From the NCBI RefSeq assembly GCF_026212465.1, contig NC_080055.1, positions 14,337,783 through 14,401,782 of the forward strand: DNA of 64,000 nucleotides, in the 5' to 3' direction. The position numbers were made by a program, and so were the translations under genes. Position 1 is the stretch's first letter; every line of letters begins with the position of its first letter. The notes under the pieces were generated by a model. The model was not told the origin of the DNA. It did no database searches and was given only the letters and a program-made list of their open reading frames with translations. This stretch comes from Amaranthus tricolor. Its lineage: Eukaryota; Streptophyta; Magnoliopsida; Caryophyllales; Amaranthaceae. Of the stretch, positions 37,626-49,508 are shown in pieces.

Positions 37626-37859
37626 GACTAATATTTTCAATTCTAACCACCTCAACACAATATTTTATACCAAATAGTATTGTGTGTCAAGTTTCGTGCA
37701 AAACAAACAAAGTTTGAGCTACTTTATCCGGTACAGCGGCAAAAACGCTTAATAACCCTTAAAATCGCAAATTAACACGTAATTTCTACTATATGACTAT
37801 TATTTACAATTCTAAGCACTTCAATACAATAAAATATACGAAATACTGTTGTTTGCCAT

Positions 37860-40700
37860 GTTTCGTGCAAAACAGACCAAATTTGAGCTAGTTTATGAGC
37901 TAAAGTGGCAAAAACGCTTAAAAACCTTTAAAGTCGCAACTGAACACGTAATTTCTAGCATATGACTATGATTTACAATTCTAACCACATCACCACAATA
38001 AAATATACCAAATAGTGTTGTTTGCCAAGTTTCGTGCAAAACAAACCAAGTTTGAGCTACTTTATGCGCAAAAGTGCAAAAAACGCTTAAAAACCCTTAA
38101 AATCGCAACTTAACACGTAATTTCTTGCATACGACTATGATTTACAATTCTAACAACTTCAACACCATATTATGTACCATATAGTGTTGTGTGCCAAGTT
38201 TCGTGCAAAACAAACCAAGTTTAAGCTACTTTATGCACAAAAGTGCCAAAAACGCTTAAAAATCCTTAAAATCGCAACATAACATGTATTTTCTAGTATA
38301 TGACTATTATTTACAATTATAACCATCTCAACATAGTAATTTATACGAAATAGTGTTGTGTGTCAAGTTTCGTGCAAAACAAACAATGTTTAATCTATTT
38401 TATGTGCTGAAGTGGCAAAAACCCTTAAAATCGAAACTTAACACGTAATTTGTACTATATGACTATGATATACAATTCTAACCACTTCAACAAAATATTC
38501 CAAATCGAGTTGTCTTCCAAGTTTCGTGCAAAACAGACCAAATTTGAGCTAGTTTATGAGCTAAAGTGGCAAAAACGCTTAAAAACCTTTAAAGTCGCAA
38601 CTGAACACGTAATTTCTAGCATATGACTATGATTTACAATTCTAACCACATCAACACAATAAAATATACCAAATAGTGTTGTTTGCCAAGTTTCGTGCAA
38701 AACAAACCAAGTTTGAGCTACTTTATGCGCAAAAGTGCAAAAAACGCTTAAAAACCCTTAAAATCGCAACTTAACACGTAATTTCTTGCATACGACTATG
38801 ATTTACAATTCTAACAACTTCAACACCATAATATGTACCATATAGTGTTGTGTGCCAAGTTTCGTGCAAAACAAACCAAGTTTAAGCTACTTTATGCATA
38901 AAAGTGCCAAAAACGCTAAAAAATCCTTAAAATCGCAACTTAACATGTATTTTCTAGTATATGACTATTATTTACAATTATAACCATCTCAACATAGTAA
39001 TTTATACGAAATAATGTTGTGTATCAAGTTTCGTGCAAAACAAACAATGTTTAATCTATTTTATGTGCTGAAGTGGCAAAAACCCTTAAAATCGAAACTT
39101 AACACGTAATTTGTACTATATGACTATGATATACAATTCTAACCACTTCAACAAAATATTCCAAATAGAGTTGTCTTCCAAGTTTCGTGCAAAACAAACA
39201 AAATTTGAGCTACTTTATGCGCAAAAGTGACAAAAACGCTTAAAAACCCTTAAAATCGAAACTAAACACGTAAATTCTAGCATATGACTATGATTTACAA
39301 TTCTAACCACTTCAACACAATAAAATATACCAAATAGTGTTGTTTGCCAAGTTTCGTGCAAAACAAACCAAGTTTGAGCTACTTTATGCGCAAAAGTGCA
39401 AAAAACGCTTAAAAACCCTTAAAATCGCAACTTAACACGTAATATCTTGCATACGACTATGATTTACAATTCTAACAACTTCAACACCATAATATGTACC
39501 ATATAGTGTTGTGTGCCAAGTTTCGTGCAAAACAAACCAAGTTTAAGCTACTTTATGCACAAAAGTGCCAAAAACGCTTAAAAATCCTTAAAATCGCAAC
39601 TTAACATGTATTTTCCAGTATATGACTATTATTTACAATTATAACCATCTCAACATAGTAATTTATACGAAATAGTGTTGTGTGTCAAGTTTCGTGCAAA
39701 ACAAACAATGTTTAATCTATTTTATGTGCTGAAGTGGCAAAAACCCTTAAAATAGAAACTTAACACGTAATTTGTACTATATGACTATGATATACAATTC
39801 TAACCACTTCAATAATATATTCCAAATGGAGTTGTCTTCCAAGTTTCGTGCAAAACAAACAAAATTTGAGCTACTTTATGCGCAAAAGTGACAAAAACGC
39901 TTAAAAACCCTTAAAATCGAAACTAAACACGTAAATTCTAGCATATGACTATGATTTACAATGCTAACCACTTCAACACAATAAAATATACCAAATAGTG
40001 TTGTTTGCCAAGTTTCGTGCAAAACAAACCAAGTTTGAGCTACTTTATGCGCAAAAGTGCAAAAAACGCTTAAAAACCCTTAAAATCGCAACTTAACACG
40101 TAATTTCTTGCATACGACTATGATTTACAATTCTAACAACTTCAACACCATAATATGTACCATATAGTGTTGTGTGCCAAGTTTCGTGCAAAACAAACCA
40201 AGTTTAAGCTACTTTATGCACAAAAGTGCCAAAAACGCTTAAAAATCCTTAAAATCGCAACTTAACATGTATTTTCTAGTATATGACTATTATTTACAAT
40301 TATAACCATCTCAACATAGTAATTTATACGAAATAGTGTTGTGTGTCAAGTTTCGTGCAAAACAAACAATGTTTAATCTATTTTATGTGCTGAAGTGGCA
40401 AAAACCCTTAAAATCGAAACTTAACACGTAATTTGTACTATATGACTATGATATACAATTCTAACCACTTCAACAAAATATTCCAAATAGAGTTGTCTTC
40501 CAAGTTTCGTGCAAAACAAACAAAATTTGAGCTACTTTATGCGCAAAAGTGACAAAAACGCTTAAAAACCCTTAAAATCGAAACTAAACACGTAAATTCT
40601 AGCATATGACTATGATTTACAATTCTAACCACTTCAACACAATAAAATATACCAAATAGTGTTGTTTGCCAAGTTTCGTGCAAAACAAACCAAGTTTGAG
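37860..40700 (-). repeat. 4-monomer higher-order repeat (661 bp)
   Basis: The marker GTTTAAGCTACTTTATGCA followed by AAAATCCTTAAAATCGC recurs at 38219, 38880, 39541 and 40202, each 661 bp apart. Four monomers of 169 bp would give 676 bp; the shortfall comes from deletions inside two monomers, e.g. GCAAAAACCCTTAAAATCG lacking the CGCTTAAAAA block. A related single unit lies near 35682. Units differ by only a few bases. Confidence 0.88.
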
Positions 40701-41631
40701 CTACTTTATGTGTAAAAGTGCAAAATACGCATAAAAAACAACATAACACGTAATTTCTTGCATATGACTATGATTTACAAATCTAACCACCTCAACGCCA
40801 TAATATGTACCATATAGTGTGGTGTGCCAAGTTTCGTGCAAAACAAACCAAGTTTAAGCTACTTTATGCACAAAAGTGCCAAAAACGCTTAAAAACCCTT
40901 AAAATCGAAACTTAACATGTAATTTATAGTATATGACTTTTATTTACAATTCTAACCACCTCAACACAATAATTTATACCAAATAGTGTTGTGTGTAAAG
41001 TTTCGTGCAAAACAAACAAAGTTTAAGCTCCTTTATGCGCTAAAGTGGCAAAAACGCTTAAAAACCCTTAAAATTGAAACTTAACACATAATTTCTACTA
41101 TATGACTATGATATACAATTCTAACCACTTCAACACAATAAAATATTCAAAATAGAGTTGTTTGCCAAGTTTCGTGCAAAACAAACAAAGTTTGAGCTAC
41201 TTTATGCGCAAAAATGACAAAAACGCTTAAAAACCCTTAAAATCGAAACTTAACACGTAATTTCTAACATATGACTATGATTTAAAATTCTAACCACTTC
41301 AACACAATAATATATACCAAATAGTGTTGTGTGCCAAGTTTCGTGCAAAACAAACCAAGTTTAAACTACTTTATGCGCAAAAGTGCCACTTAAAAACCCT
41401 TAAAATCGCTACTTAACACGTAATTTATTGCATATGACTATGATTTACAATTCTAACCACTTCAACACCTTAACATGTACCAAATAGTGTTGTGTGACAA
41501 GTTTCGTGCAAAACAAACGAAGTTTAAGAAACAAACCAAGTTTAAGAAAAAATCAAGTTTAAGCTACTTTATGCACAAAAGTGCCAAAAACGCTTAAAAA
41601 CCCTTAAAATCGCAACTTAACATGTAATTTC
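40670..41631 (-). repeat. Segmental satellite duplication, copy 2 (ends at the viral insertion)
   Basis: It repeats the markers of 36650-37625: CAAAATACGCATAAAAAAC at about 40720 and the triplicated CAAGTTTAAG block at 41519-41570. It ends at TTTCTAG, where viral sequence begins. Confidence 0.7.
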
Positions 41632-41754
41632 TAGTAATTCAAAGCATCTTCTACAGTATTATAGTGTAACTTTAATAATTATGTTTGTACTATTTACTTT
41701 TTCTCTTTAGTTTCTTATTGGAAGAGCAGATTGCACCTTATCTCTTCCTTTGTG

Positions 41755-41764
41755 TATAAATAAA
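41755..41764 (+). promoter_or_regulatory. Viral TATA box (left copy)
   Basis: TATAAATAAA within GTGTATAAATAAAGTGTC lies 186 bp before the primer-binding site. Pregenomic RNA would start about 30 bp downstream. The same motif is at 55784-55793. Confidence 0.7.
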
Positions 41765-41822
41765 GTGTCTAGCTCTAAGATGATAGCATCCTGTAATTTT
41801 CTTTTGTTTAAGTCTTATCTCA

Positions 41823-41828
41823 AATAAA
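41823..41828 (+). terminator. Viral polyadenylation signal (left copy)
   Basis: AATAAA in CTCAAATAAATCTAAC lies about 60 bp after the TATA box, the usual caulimovirid layout in which the signal is bypassed at the 5' end and used at the 3' end of the terminally redundant RNA. Confidence 0.55.
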
Positions 41829-41940
41829 TCTAACTTTCTTTACTTATCTTATTATTATCAATTATATAATAAGATTTATATCCACAAAATTATTAAATTA
41901 TTTTCTCTATCATTTTCTCTATCGATCCTGTATTCCCTAT

Positions 41941-41953
41941 TGGTATCAGAGCC
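41941..41953 (+). promoter_or_regulatory. Viral primer-binding site for initiator tRNA-Met (unit 1)
   Basis: TGGTATCAGAGCC is the exact complement of the plant initiator tRNA-Met 3' end and defines position 1 of caulimovirid genomes. It is where the minus-strand DNA starts. Confidence 0.93.
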
Positions 41954-42140
41954 AGTAAGTTATTAAATTGATTAATTGTGCATTTATTAAATTGCATTTG
42001 TATTGAGTGTTGGTAAAGTGCTTGGTCAGCCTAATTAAGTTGTTGGTAAGCCATTTTAAGTCTTGGTGTTCCCGGTTAGGTGGTCCCACTGTTCCCATTC
42101 AATTCAGTCATATTTAGTTTATGCAACATTTAATTTATTA

Positions 42141-43028
42141 ATGGCAAACTGGTTAAGGAAAGCTATTAGTTTAGGATCACCTAATAATATAATTCAAAGT
42201 AGTGAAGTTCATATAGAAAAGAACTTTTCAAATTGGGAAATTCCAAAAGAAAATCTTACTAAAATTTATCATATAGGCATTACTGATTTTAAGACTGCAT
42301 TTAGCATCAAAACTCATGAAGAGACTAGAAGCATTCAAAAAGAATCTGAAACTATGCATTTACTTTCAGAATCCAGCATTAAAGCTTATCTCAAACACAG
42401 ATTTAGATTCATTCATTTTGGCCTTGTTCAAATAGGAATAAAACCATTAGTTCATAAAGGAGTTGATTGTCCAATTTTCCTAGCTCTCAGAGACGATCGA
42501 CTTAATAATTATAAAGATTCTGTTTTGGCTATGATTCAAACTAATATCTGTAATGGCCCAATATATTTCAATTGTTTTCCAAACTTTACAGTAGATCTTC
42601 AAGACCCATTAATCTTATCTTCATTAATTTTAGATATTCAAATTTTAAATAATAAATTTAAAGAGTTTGCTAGAAATTTTGCAATTGTTTTCCGTGTTTA
42701 TTTTAGATTAATGAATTCCACAGTTAATCCAAAATTCATACATGAGGCTTCTTCAAAAGAAGAAACTATTTTTATAGAGGTTCATGCTGAGAATACTAAA
42801 TCAATAGTTTCTACAGCAAAAACCTTGAGATGGGATCAAATTTCTATTCCTGAGACATTTCAATTCTCAAATCCAATGCCTCCTAGAAACATAAGACAAG
42901 AAATAGAATGCATTGAGGAAGACGAAAATAAAGTTCTTATAAGGTTTGGGTCTATGAGAGAATTATCTAGTTCTCCTTGTACTTCTTCTTCCAACTATCC
43001 ACGAAGATCTTTTTCTTTTCCTCAATAA
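42141..43028 (+). CDS. Viral movement protein, 30K superfamily (unit 1)
   Basis: The ATG at 42141 (MANWLRKAISLG) gives 295 aa. The open frame extends 26 codons upstream only from a non-ATG triplet, so 42141 is the likely start; it lies 200 bp after the primer-binding site. Conserved 30K features of caulimovirids are visible: FIHFGLVQIGIKPLVHKG, FLALRDDR, NGPIYFNCFPNF and DLQDPLIL. Movement proteins enlarge plasmodesmata so that virus can pass between cells. The C-terminus is Ser/Pro-rich and ends at a TAA (43026) directly followed in frame by more protein-like sequence, so this is probably the N-terminal domain of a polyprotein cut by a nonsense mutation. In this unit the movement domain has no internal stop. 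Confidence 0.87.
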   Translation: MANWLRKAISLGSPNNIIQSSEVHIEKNFSNWEIPKENLTKIYHIGITDFKTAFSIKTHEETRSIQKESETMHLLSESSIKAYLKHRFRFIHFGLVQIGIKPLVHKGVDCPIFLALRDDRLNNYKDSVLAMIQTNICNGPIYFNCFPNFTVDLQDPLILSSLILDIQILNNKFKEFARNFAIVFRVYFRLMNSTVNPKFIHEASSKEETIFIEVHAENTKSIVSTAKTLRWDQISIPETFQFSNPMPPRNIRQEIECIEEDENKVLIRFGSMRELSSSPCTSSSNYPRRSFSFPQ

Positions 43029-45206
43029 ACAACTTCAGTCATTTCTGAACCAATCAAAGTCAGATATAAATCTCCTATTCCTGAATATGAAGCAAATGCT
43101 TCTCAAACTTCTCAAATCTCTTAATCTAGACCTGCATCTCCCACAATGTCTGATATGCAAAATTTTGACTCTATCAATACAATTACTAAAGATTTTGAAA
43201 TAGATAAAAACTATCTAAGAGATGAATTTAATTCCTCTCACAATGCTGAACATCGAGATTGGTTTAGATCTTTTTCTCGCTCCTTTAAAGACTCAATAAG
43301 AGATGTATGGTATAAAGATATGAATACTATTCAAATTAATATCCGGTTTTTTACATGGTTTTTATTGTTTTGTGAAAAACAAGGTATTGCTAATCCATAT
43401 TCTCAAAATCACATATTTGTACAAACCAAACTTTAAAAAAATTGGGTTTTGAAAGATGGACAAACAATTAGTTCAGTTCATCCACCATTACAAAATATTA
43501 CTTTTCCCTATTATGACCGTGAAATAAAGGCTAGTCCTTTTAAAGAAGGAAGAGTAGATCAAACAGATAAAACTCCAAATGTAGAAGACATCATTAAAAT
43601 TTATCATCAAAATAATTTTACAAATCAAATCCTTCATACCGTTGCTACACAAGTAGATCAACATTCAAATAAGGTTGATAATTTACAAAAAGAAACCTCT
43701 AGATCCATAGCCCCTAATACGATTGCACCATTAGGATCTGATAAGGTTTCTGCACCGCATTTCAAACCACCAGGATTAACTATACCTATGACTCAAATGT
43801 TTCCAAAAAATGGTTTTACTTCTTCTAACTCTAATTCTGCAGTGTTAGATAAAATTCAAAAATCTTTACAAAAATTAGCAGATAGTCCAAGTCATATTAA
43901 GGTTTTGAGTAAATATCAAAGTTCAGATATATCTTCTGATGAAGAAAATTCTGAGTCTTTAATCATTTCAAAAGTTGCAAAGCAATTTCAAGAATCTGAT
44001 AATGATCCTCATCAAATTAATAAAATACGATCATCTTGGAAGAATATCCCTACAAAAAACTATTATCCTAGGCCTACTCCTGTTGATCTTCAATATGAAG
44101 AAAGGTCTACATTTACCTCCAAATCCTTTTCCCCAGATATGATCCATGAATGGAACATAGATGGAAAATCTGATTATGAAATTCTTAATACTCTTCAAAA
44201 TATGGGAATGGCTATTGTAGCTTACAAGGCAAAACCTTTGGATGAACAAATAATTTTTGGTTTTATTATATCAGGTTTTACTGGGCAATTAAAAAACTGG
44301 TGGGATAATCTTCTCACTTTACAAGACAGATTAGAAATTTTGAATCACGTTACTGACATCATGGATGAACAAGGAAATGTATTTCAAAAATCTGACTGCT
44401 GTGATTTCTTAATCATAGTTATTGCCTTTCATTTTGTCGGTAACCCTACTCAAACTCTTTCTTCTGGAGAAACGATTTTACAAAATTTACGTTGCCCAAC
44501 TTTAAGTGACTATAGATGGTATAAAGATACCTTCTTTAGTTATGTTTTACAAAGACAAGATTGCAATCAAAGTTTTTGGAAAGAAAAATTTATATCAGGA
44601 CTACCAAAATTATTTGCTCAAAGAATTTTTAGAAAAATAGCTGAACATGATACAGATAAAGAACAAGCTCTTAATAATACTACTTATGGAGGACTATTCG
44701 CTTTCATTAAAAAGGAAGGTCTTTCTTTATGTGAAGAACTCAAACTCCAAGCCAAATATACCTCTGAAAAGAAACAATCTAGGAAAGAAATTGGATGTTT
44801 CTGTGAAGCATTTGGTATGGAAGCTATTAGAGCTCCCTCTACAAAAAAGAAAATTAAAAAACAATTTTCTAAATTTTCAAAAGATAAAAATAAAAATTCT
44901 TATCCTTCTTATTATCGAAAGAAACGAGGAAAGAAAAATTTCAGAAATATCCGAAAATCAAACAAAGCTTTCAAAATCTTTTGTTATTCGTGTGGAAAAC
45001 CTGGGCATAAAGCAAATGCTTGTACCACAAAGAAAAAGATTCAAGAATTATTTATTAACGACTCTGAGCTAGGAGATAAAATATCCAAAATATTATTACA
45101 AACTCCTGAGTCTACTTCTTCTTCTTCTTCAGAAAAGGAAGATGATGAAATTTTACAAATTAATGATCAAACTTCTGATTTGGTATCAGAGCCAGTAAGT
45201 TATTAA
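43029..45206 (+). pseudogene. Viral coat protein region (unit 1), broken by stops and truncated
   Basis: The same frame continues after the movement protein but meets TAA at 43122-43124 and 43434-43436; between them is a 96-codon stretch from ATG 43146. From 43437 it stays open for over 580 codons without a usable N-terminal ATG. Features in order: a low-complexity linker, a coat core with HEWNIDGKSDYEI and GFTGQLKNWWDNLL, a Lys-rich stretch, the zinc knuckle CYSCGKPGHKANAC, and an acidic Ser-rich tail. The last residues (LVSEPVSY) come from the next unit's leader. The zinc knuckle binds viral RNA in the capsid. A Leu/Lys-rich frame of 141 codons at 44647 is a shadow. Confidence 0.88.
45181..45193 (+). 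promoter_or_regulatory. Viral primer-binding site (unit 2)
   Basis: TGGTATCAGAGCC again, here joined directly to coat-protein sequence (ACTTCTGATT) and not to the promoter repeat. It has no upstream promoter of its own. Confidence 0.9.
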
Positions 45207-45380
45207 ATTGATTAATTGTGCATTTATTAAATTGCATTTGTATTGAGTGTTGGTAAAGTGCTTGGTCAGCCTAATTAAGTTGTTGGTTAGCCATTTTAAG
45301 TCTTGGTGTTCCCGGTTAGGTGGTCCCACTGTTCCCATTCAATTCAGTCATATTTAGTTTATGCAACATTTAATTTATTA

Positions 45381-46268
45381 ATGGCAAACTGGTTAAGGAA
45401 AGCTATTAGTTTAGGATCACCTAATAATATAATTCAAAGTAGTGAAGTTCATATAGAAAAGAACTTTTCAAATTGGGAAATTCCAAAAGAAAATCTTACT
45501 AAAATTTATCATATAGGCATTACTGATTTTAAGACTGCATTTAGCATCAAAACTCATGAAGAGACTAGAAGCATTCAAAAAGAATCTGAAACTATGCATT
45601 TACTTTCAGAATCCAGCATTAAAGCTTATCTCAAACACAGATTTAGATTCATTCATTTTGGCCTTGTTCAAATAGGAATAAAACCATTAGTTCATAAAGG
45701 AGTTGATTGTCCAATTTTCCTAGCTCTCAGAGACGATCGACTTAATAATTATTAAGATTCTGTTTTGGCTATGATTCAAACTAATATCTGTAATGGCCCA
45801 ATATATTTCAATTGTTTTCCAAACTTTACAGTAGATCTTCAAGACCCATTAATCTTATCTTCATTAATTTTAGATATTCAAATTTTAAATAATAAATTTA
45901 AAGAGTTTGCTAGAAATTTTGCAATTGTTTTCCGTGTTTATTTTAGATTAATGAATTCCACAGTTAATCCAAAATTCATACATGAGGCTTCTTCAAAAGA
46001 AGAAACTATTTTTATAGAGGTTCATGCTGAGAATACTAAATCAATAGTTTCTACAGCAAAAACCTTGAGATGGGATCAAATTTCTATTCCTGAGACATTT
46101 CAATTCTCAAATCCAATGCCTCCTAGAAACATAAGACAAGAAATAGAATGCATTGAGGAAGACGAAAATAAAGTTCTTATAAGGTTTGGGTCTATGAGAG
46201 AATTATCTAGTTCTCCTTGTACTTCTTCTTCCAACTATCCACGAAGATCTTTTTCTTTTCCTCAATAA
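45381..46268 (+). pseudogene. Movement protein pseudogene (unit 2), nonsense mutation
   Basis: It starts at ATG 45381 like unit 1, but a single change makes a TAA at 45753-45755, just after FLALRDDRLNNY. The remaining half, with NGPIYFNCFPNF, stays open in the same frame to the shared TAA at 46266. The two halves add up to the unit 1 movement protein. Unit 3 carries the identical stop. Confidence 0.9.
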
Positions 46269-48446
46269 ACAACTTCAGTCATTTCTGAACCAATCAAAGT
46301 CAGATATAAATCTCCTATTCCTGAATATGAAGCAAATGCTTCTCAAACTTCTCAAATCTCTTCATCTAGACCTGCATCTCCCACAATGTCTGATATGCAA
46401 AATTTTGACTCTATCAATACAATTACTAAAGATTTTGAAATAGATAAAAACTATCTAAGAGATGAATTTAATTCCTCTCACAATGCTGAACATCGAGATT
46501 GGTTTAGATCTTTTTCTCGCTCCTTTAAAGACTCAATAAGAGATGTATGGTATAAAGATATGAATACTATTCAAATTAATATCCGGTTTTTTACATGGTT
46601 TTTATTGTTTTGTGAAAAACAAGGTATTGCTAATCCATATTCTCAAAATCACATATTTGTACAAACCAAACTTTAAAAAAATTGGGTTTTGAAAGATGGA
46701 CAAACAATTAGTTCAGTTCATCCACCATTACAAAATATTACTTTTCCCTATTATGACCGTGAAATAAAGGCTAGTCCTTTTAAAGAAGGAAGAGTAGATC
46801 AAACAGATAAAACTCCAAATGTAGAAGACATCATTAAAATTTATCATCAAAATAATTTTACAAATCAAATCCTTCATACCGTTGCTACACAAGTAGATCA
46901 ACATTCAAATAAGGTTGATAATTTACAAAAAGAAACCTCTAGATCCATAGCCCCTAATACGATTGCACCATTAGGATCTGATAAGGTTTCTGCACCGCAT
47001 TTCAAACCACCAGGATTAACTATACCTATGACTCAAATGTTTCCAAAAAATGGTTTTACTTCTTCTAACTCTAATTCTGCAGTGTTAGATAAAATTCAAA
47101 AATCTTTACAAAAATTAGCAGATAGTCCAAGTCATATTAAGGTTTTGAGTAAATATCAAAGTTCAGATATATCTTCTGATGAAGAAAATTCTGAGTCTTT
47201 AATCATTTCAAAAGTTGCAAAGCAATTTCAAGAATCTGATAATGATCCTCATCAAATTAATAAAATACGATCATCTTGGAAGAATATCCCTACAAAAAAC
47301 TATTATCCTAGGCCTACTCCTGTTGATCTTCAATATGAAGAAAGGTCTACATTTACCTCCAAATCCTTTTCCCCAGATATGATCCATGAATGGAACATAG
47401 ATGGAAAATCTGATTATGAAATTCTTAATACTCTTCAAAATATGGGAATGGCTATTGTAGCTTACAAGGCAAAACCTTTGGATGAACAAATAATTTTTGG
47501 TTTTATTATATCAGGTTTTACTGGGCAATTAAAAAACTGGTGGGATAATCTTCTCACTTTACAAGACAGATTAGAAATTTTGAATCACGTTACTGACATC
47601 ATGGATGAACAAGGAAATGTATTTCAAAAATCTGACTGCTGTGATTTCTTAATCATAGTTATTGCCTTTCATTTTGTCGGTAACCCTACTCAAACTCTTT
47701 CTTCTGGAGAAACGATTTTACAAAATTTACGTTGCCCAACTTTAAGTGACTATAGATGGTATAAAGATACCTTCTTTAGTTATGTTTTACAAAGACAAGA
47801 TTGCAATCAAAGTTTTTGGAAAGAAAAATTTATATCAGGACTACCAAAATTATTTGCTCAAAGAATTTTTAGAAAAATAGCTGAACATGATACAGATAAA
47901 GAACAAGCTCTTAATAATACTACTTATGGAGGACTATTCGCTTTCATTAAAAAGGAAGGTCTTTCTTTATGTGAAGAACTCAAACTCCAAGCCAAATATA
48001 CCTCTGAAAAGAAACAATCTAGGAAAGAAATTGGATGTTTCTGTGAAGCATTTGGTATGGAAGCTATTAGAGCTCCCTCTACAAAAAAGAAAATTAAAAA
48101 ACAATTTTCTAAATTTTCAAAAGATAAAAATAAAAATTCTTATCCTTCTTATTATCGAAAGAAACGAGGAAAGAAAAATTTCAGAAATATCCGAAAATCA
48201 AACAAAGCTTTCAAAATCTTTTGTTATTCGTGTGGAAAACCTGGGCATAAAGCAAATGCTTGTACCACAAAGAAAAAGATTCAAGAATTATTTATTAACG
48301 ACTCTGAGCTAGGAGATAAAATATCCAAAATATTATTACAAACTCCTGAGTCTACTTCTTCTTCTTCTTCAGAAAAGGAAGATGATGAAATTTTACAAAT
48401 TAATGATCAAACTTCTGATTTGGTATCAGAGCCAGTAAGTTATTAA
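46269..48446 (+). pseudogene. Viral coat protein region (unit 2), truncated
   Basis: Same layout as unit 1. The linker stop at the 43122-equivalent position is a serine codon here, so the stretch from 46269 to the shared TAA at 46674 is open. The coat core and zinc knuckle follow from 46677 and run into the unit 3 leader at 48421. Confidence 0.88.
48421..48433 (+). promoter_or_regulatory. Viral primer-binding site (unit 3, full genome)
   Basis: TGGTATCAGAGCC joined to unit 2 coat-protein sequence. This begins the only full-length genome in the window. Confidence 0.9.
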
Positions 48447-48620
48447 ATTGATTAATTGTGCATTTATTAAATTGCATTTGTATTGAGTGTTGGTAAAGTG
48501 CTTGGTCAGCCTAATTAAGTTGTTGGTTAGCCATTTTAAGTCTTGGTGTTCCCGGTTAGGTGGTCCCACTGTTCCCATTCAATTCAGTCATATTTAGTTT
48601 ATGCAACATTTAATTTATTA

Positions 48621-49508
48621 ATGGCAAACTGGTTAAGGAAAGCTATTAGTTTAGGATCACCTAATAATATAATTCAAAGTAGTGAAGTTCATATAGAAAA
48701 GAACTTTTCAAATTGGGAAATTCCAAAAGAAAATCTTACTAAAATTTATCATATAGGCATTACTGATTTTAAGACTGCATTTAGCATCAAAACTCATGAA
48801 GAGACTAGAAGCATTCAAAAAGAATCTGAAACTATGCATTTACTTTCAGAATCCAGCATTAAAGCTTATCTCAAACACAGATTTAGATTCATTCATTTTG
48901 GCCTTGTTCAAATAGGAATAAAACCATTAGTTCATAAAGGAGTTGATTGTCCAATTTTCCTAGCTCTCAGAGACGATCGACTTAATAATTATTAAGATTC
49001 TGTTTTGGCTATGATTCAAACTAATATCTGTAATGGCCCAATATATTTCAATTGTTTTCCAAACTTTACAGTAGATCTTCAAGACCCATTAATCTTATCT
49101 TCATTAATTTTAGATATTCAAATTTTAAATAATAAATTTAAAGAGTTTGCTAGAAATTTTGCAATTGTTTTCCGTGTTTATTTTAGATTAATGAATTCCA
49201 CAGTTAATCCAAAATTCATACATGAGGCTTCTTCAAAAGAAGAAACTATTTTTATAGAGGTTCATGCTGAGAATACTAAATCAATAGTTTCTACAGCAAA
49301 AACCTTGAGATGGGATCAAATTTCTATTCCTGAGACATTTCAATTCTCAAATCCAATGCCTCCTAGAAACATAAGACAAGAAATAGAATGCATTGAGGAA
49401 GACGAAAATAAAGTTCTTATAAGGTTTGGGTCTATGAGAGAATTATCTAGTTCTCCTTGTACTTCTTCTTCCAACTATCCACGAAGATCTTTTTCTTTTC
49501 CTCAATAA
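48621..49508 (+). pseudogene. Movement protein pseudogene (full genome copy)
   Basis: ATG at 48621; broken by TAA at 48993-48995 (same as unit 2) and ending at the shared TAA at 49506-49508. The 30K motifs are otherwise present. So the copy with the intact replication proteins has a non-functional movement protein. Confidence 0.9.

Larger units (their letters stand above)
33111..41631 (-). repeat. Satellite array, reverse orientation
   Basis: The same family appears as its complement: GTTTCGTGCAAAACAAACCAAGTTT, AACTTAACACGTAATTTCTA and CTTAAAAACCCTTAAAATCGCAA recur about every 169 bp. About 50 monomers are present and no gene is visible. The short frame at 33111-33220 and the minus-strand frame at 40537-40749 are satellite shadows. 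The array is interrupted at about 41632 by the integrated pararetrovirus and resumes at 55951. Confidence 0.95.
41632..41921 (+). repeat. 290-bp terminal direct repeat, left copy (viral promoter region)
   Basis: This stretch matches 55661-55950 from TAGTAATTCAAAGCATCTTC to ATTTTCTCTA, both 290 bp. It contains the TATA box and AATAAA signal and ends 19 bp before the primer-binding site. It is a partial LTR-like redundancy of the circular viral genome and not a true LTR. It lacks the enhancer-like repeats found upstream of the right copy. Confidence 0.92.
41941..45180 (+). repeat. Truncated viral unit 1 (3240 bp)
   Basis: It runs from the primer-binding site through the movement protein and coat protein and stops 40-45 bp after a Ser-rich stretch at CAAACTTCTGATT, where the next unit's primer-binding site begins. 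In the full genome the same point (51660) continues into the protease region. Protease, RT, RNase H, ORF2 and promoter are all absent. Confidence 0.93.
45181..48420 (+). repeat. Truncated viral unit 2 (3240 bp)
   Basis: Exactly the same length and limits as unit 1. Differences seen: GGTTAGCC instead of GGTAAGCC in the leader, AAA to TAA in the movement protein (45753), and TCA instead of TAA in the linker after the movement protein. Confidence 0.93.

Noticed and set aside
42063..42140. N-terminal extension of the movement protein from position 42063
   Set aside because: The triplet is TTG; the first ATG in the frame is at 42141, which also starts the conserved-looking protein.
44031..44249. 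Minus-strand 72-codon frame repeated in each viral unit
   Set aside because: Antisense to the coat protein core; its repetition only reflects the repeated unit.
44647..45072. 141-codon Lys/Leu-rich plus-strand frame repeated in each viral unit
   Set aside because: A +1-frame shadow of the Lys-rich coat tail and zinc knuckle region, with composition typical of frame-shifted A-rich sequence.
45170..45190. mRNA splicing as the origin of the coat/primer-site junction
   Set aside because: The base after the donor side in the full genome is C (CTGAATC), not GT, and the sequence before the primer site is CCCTAT, not AG.
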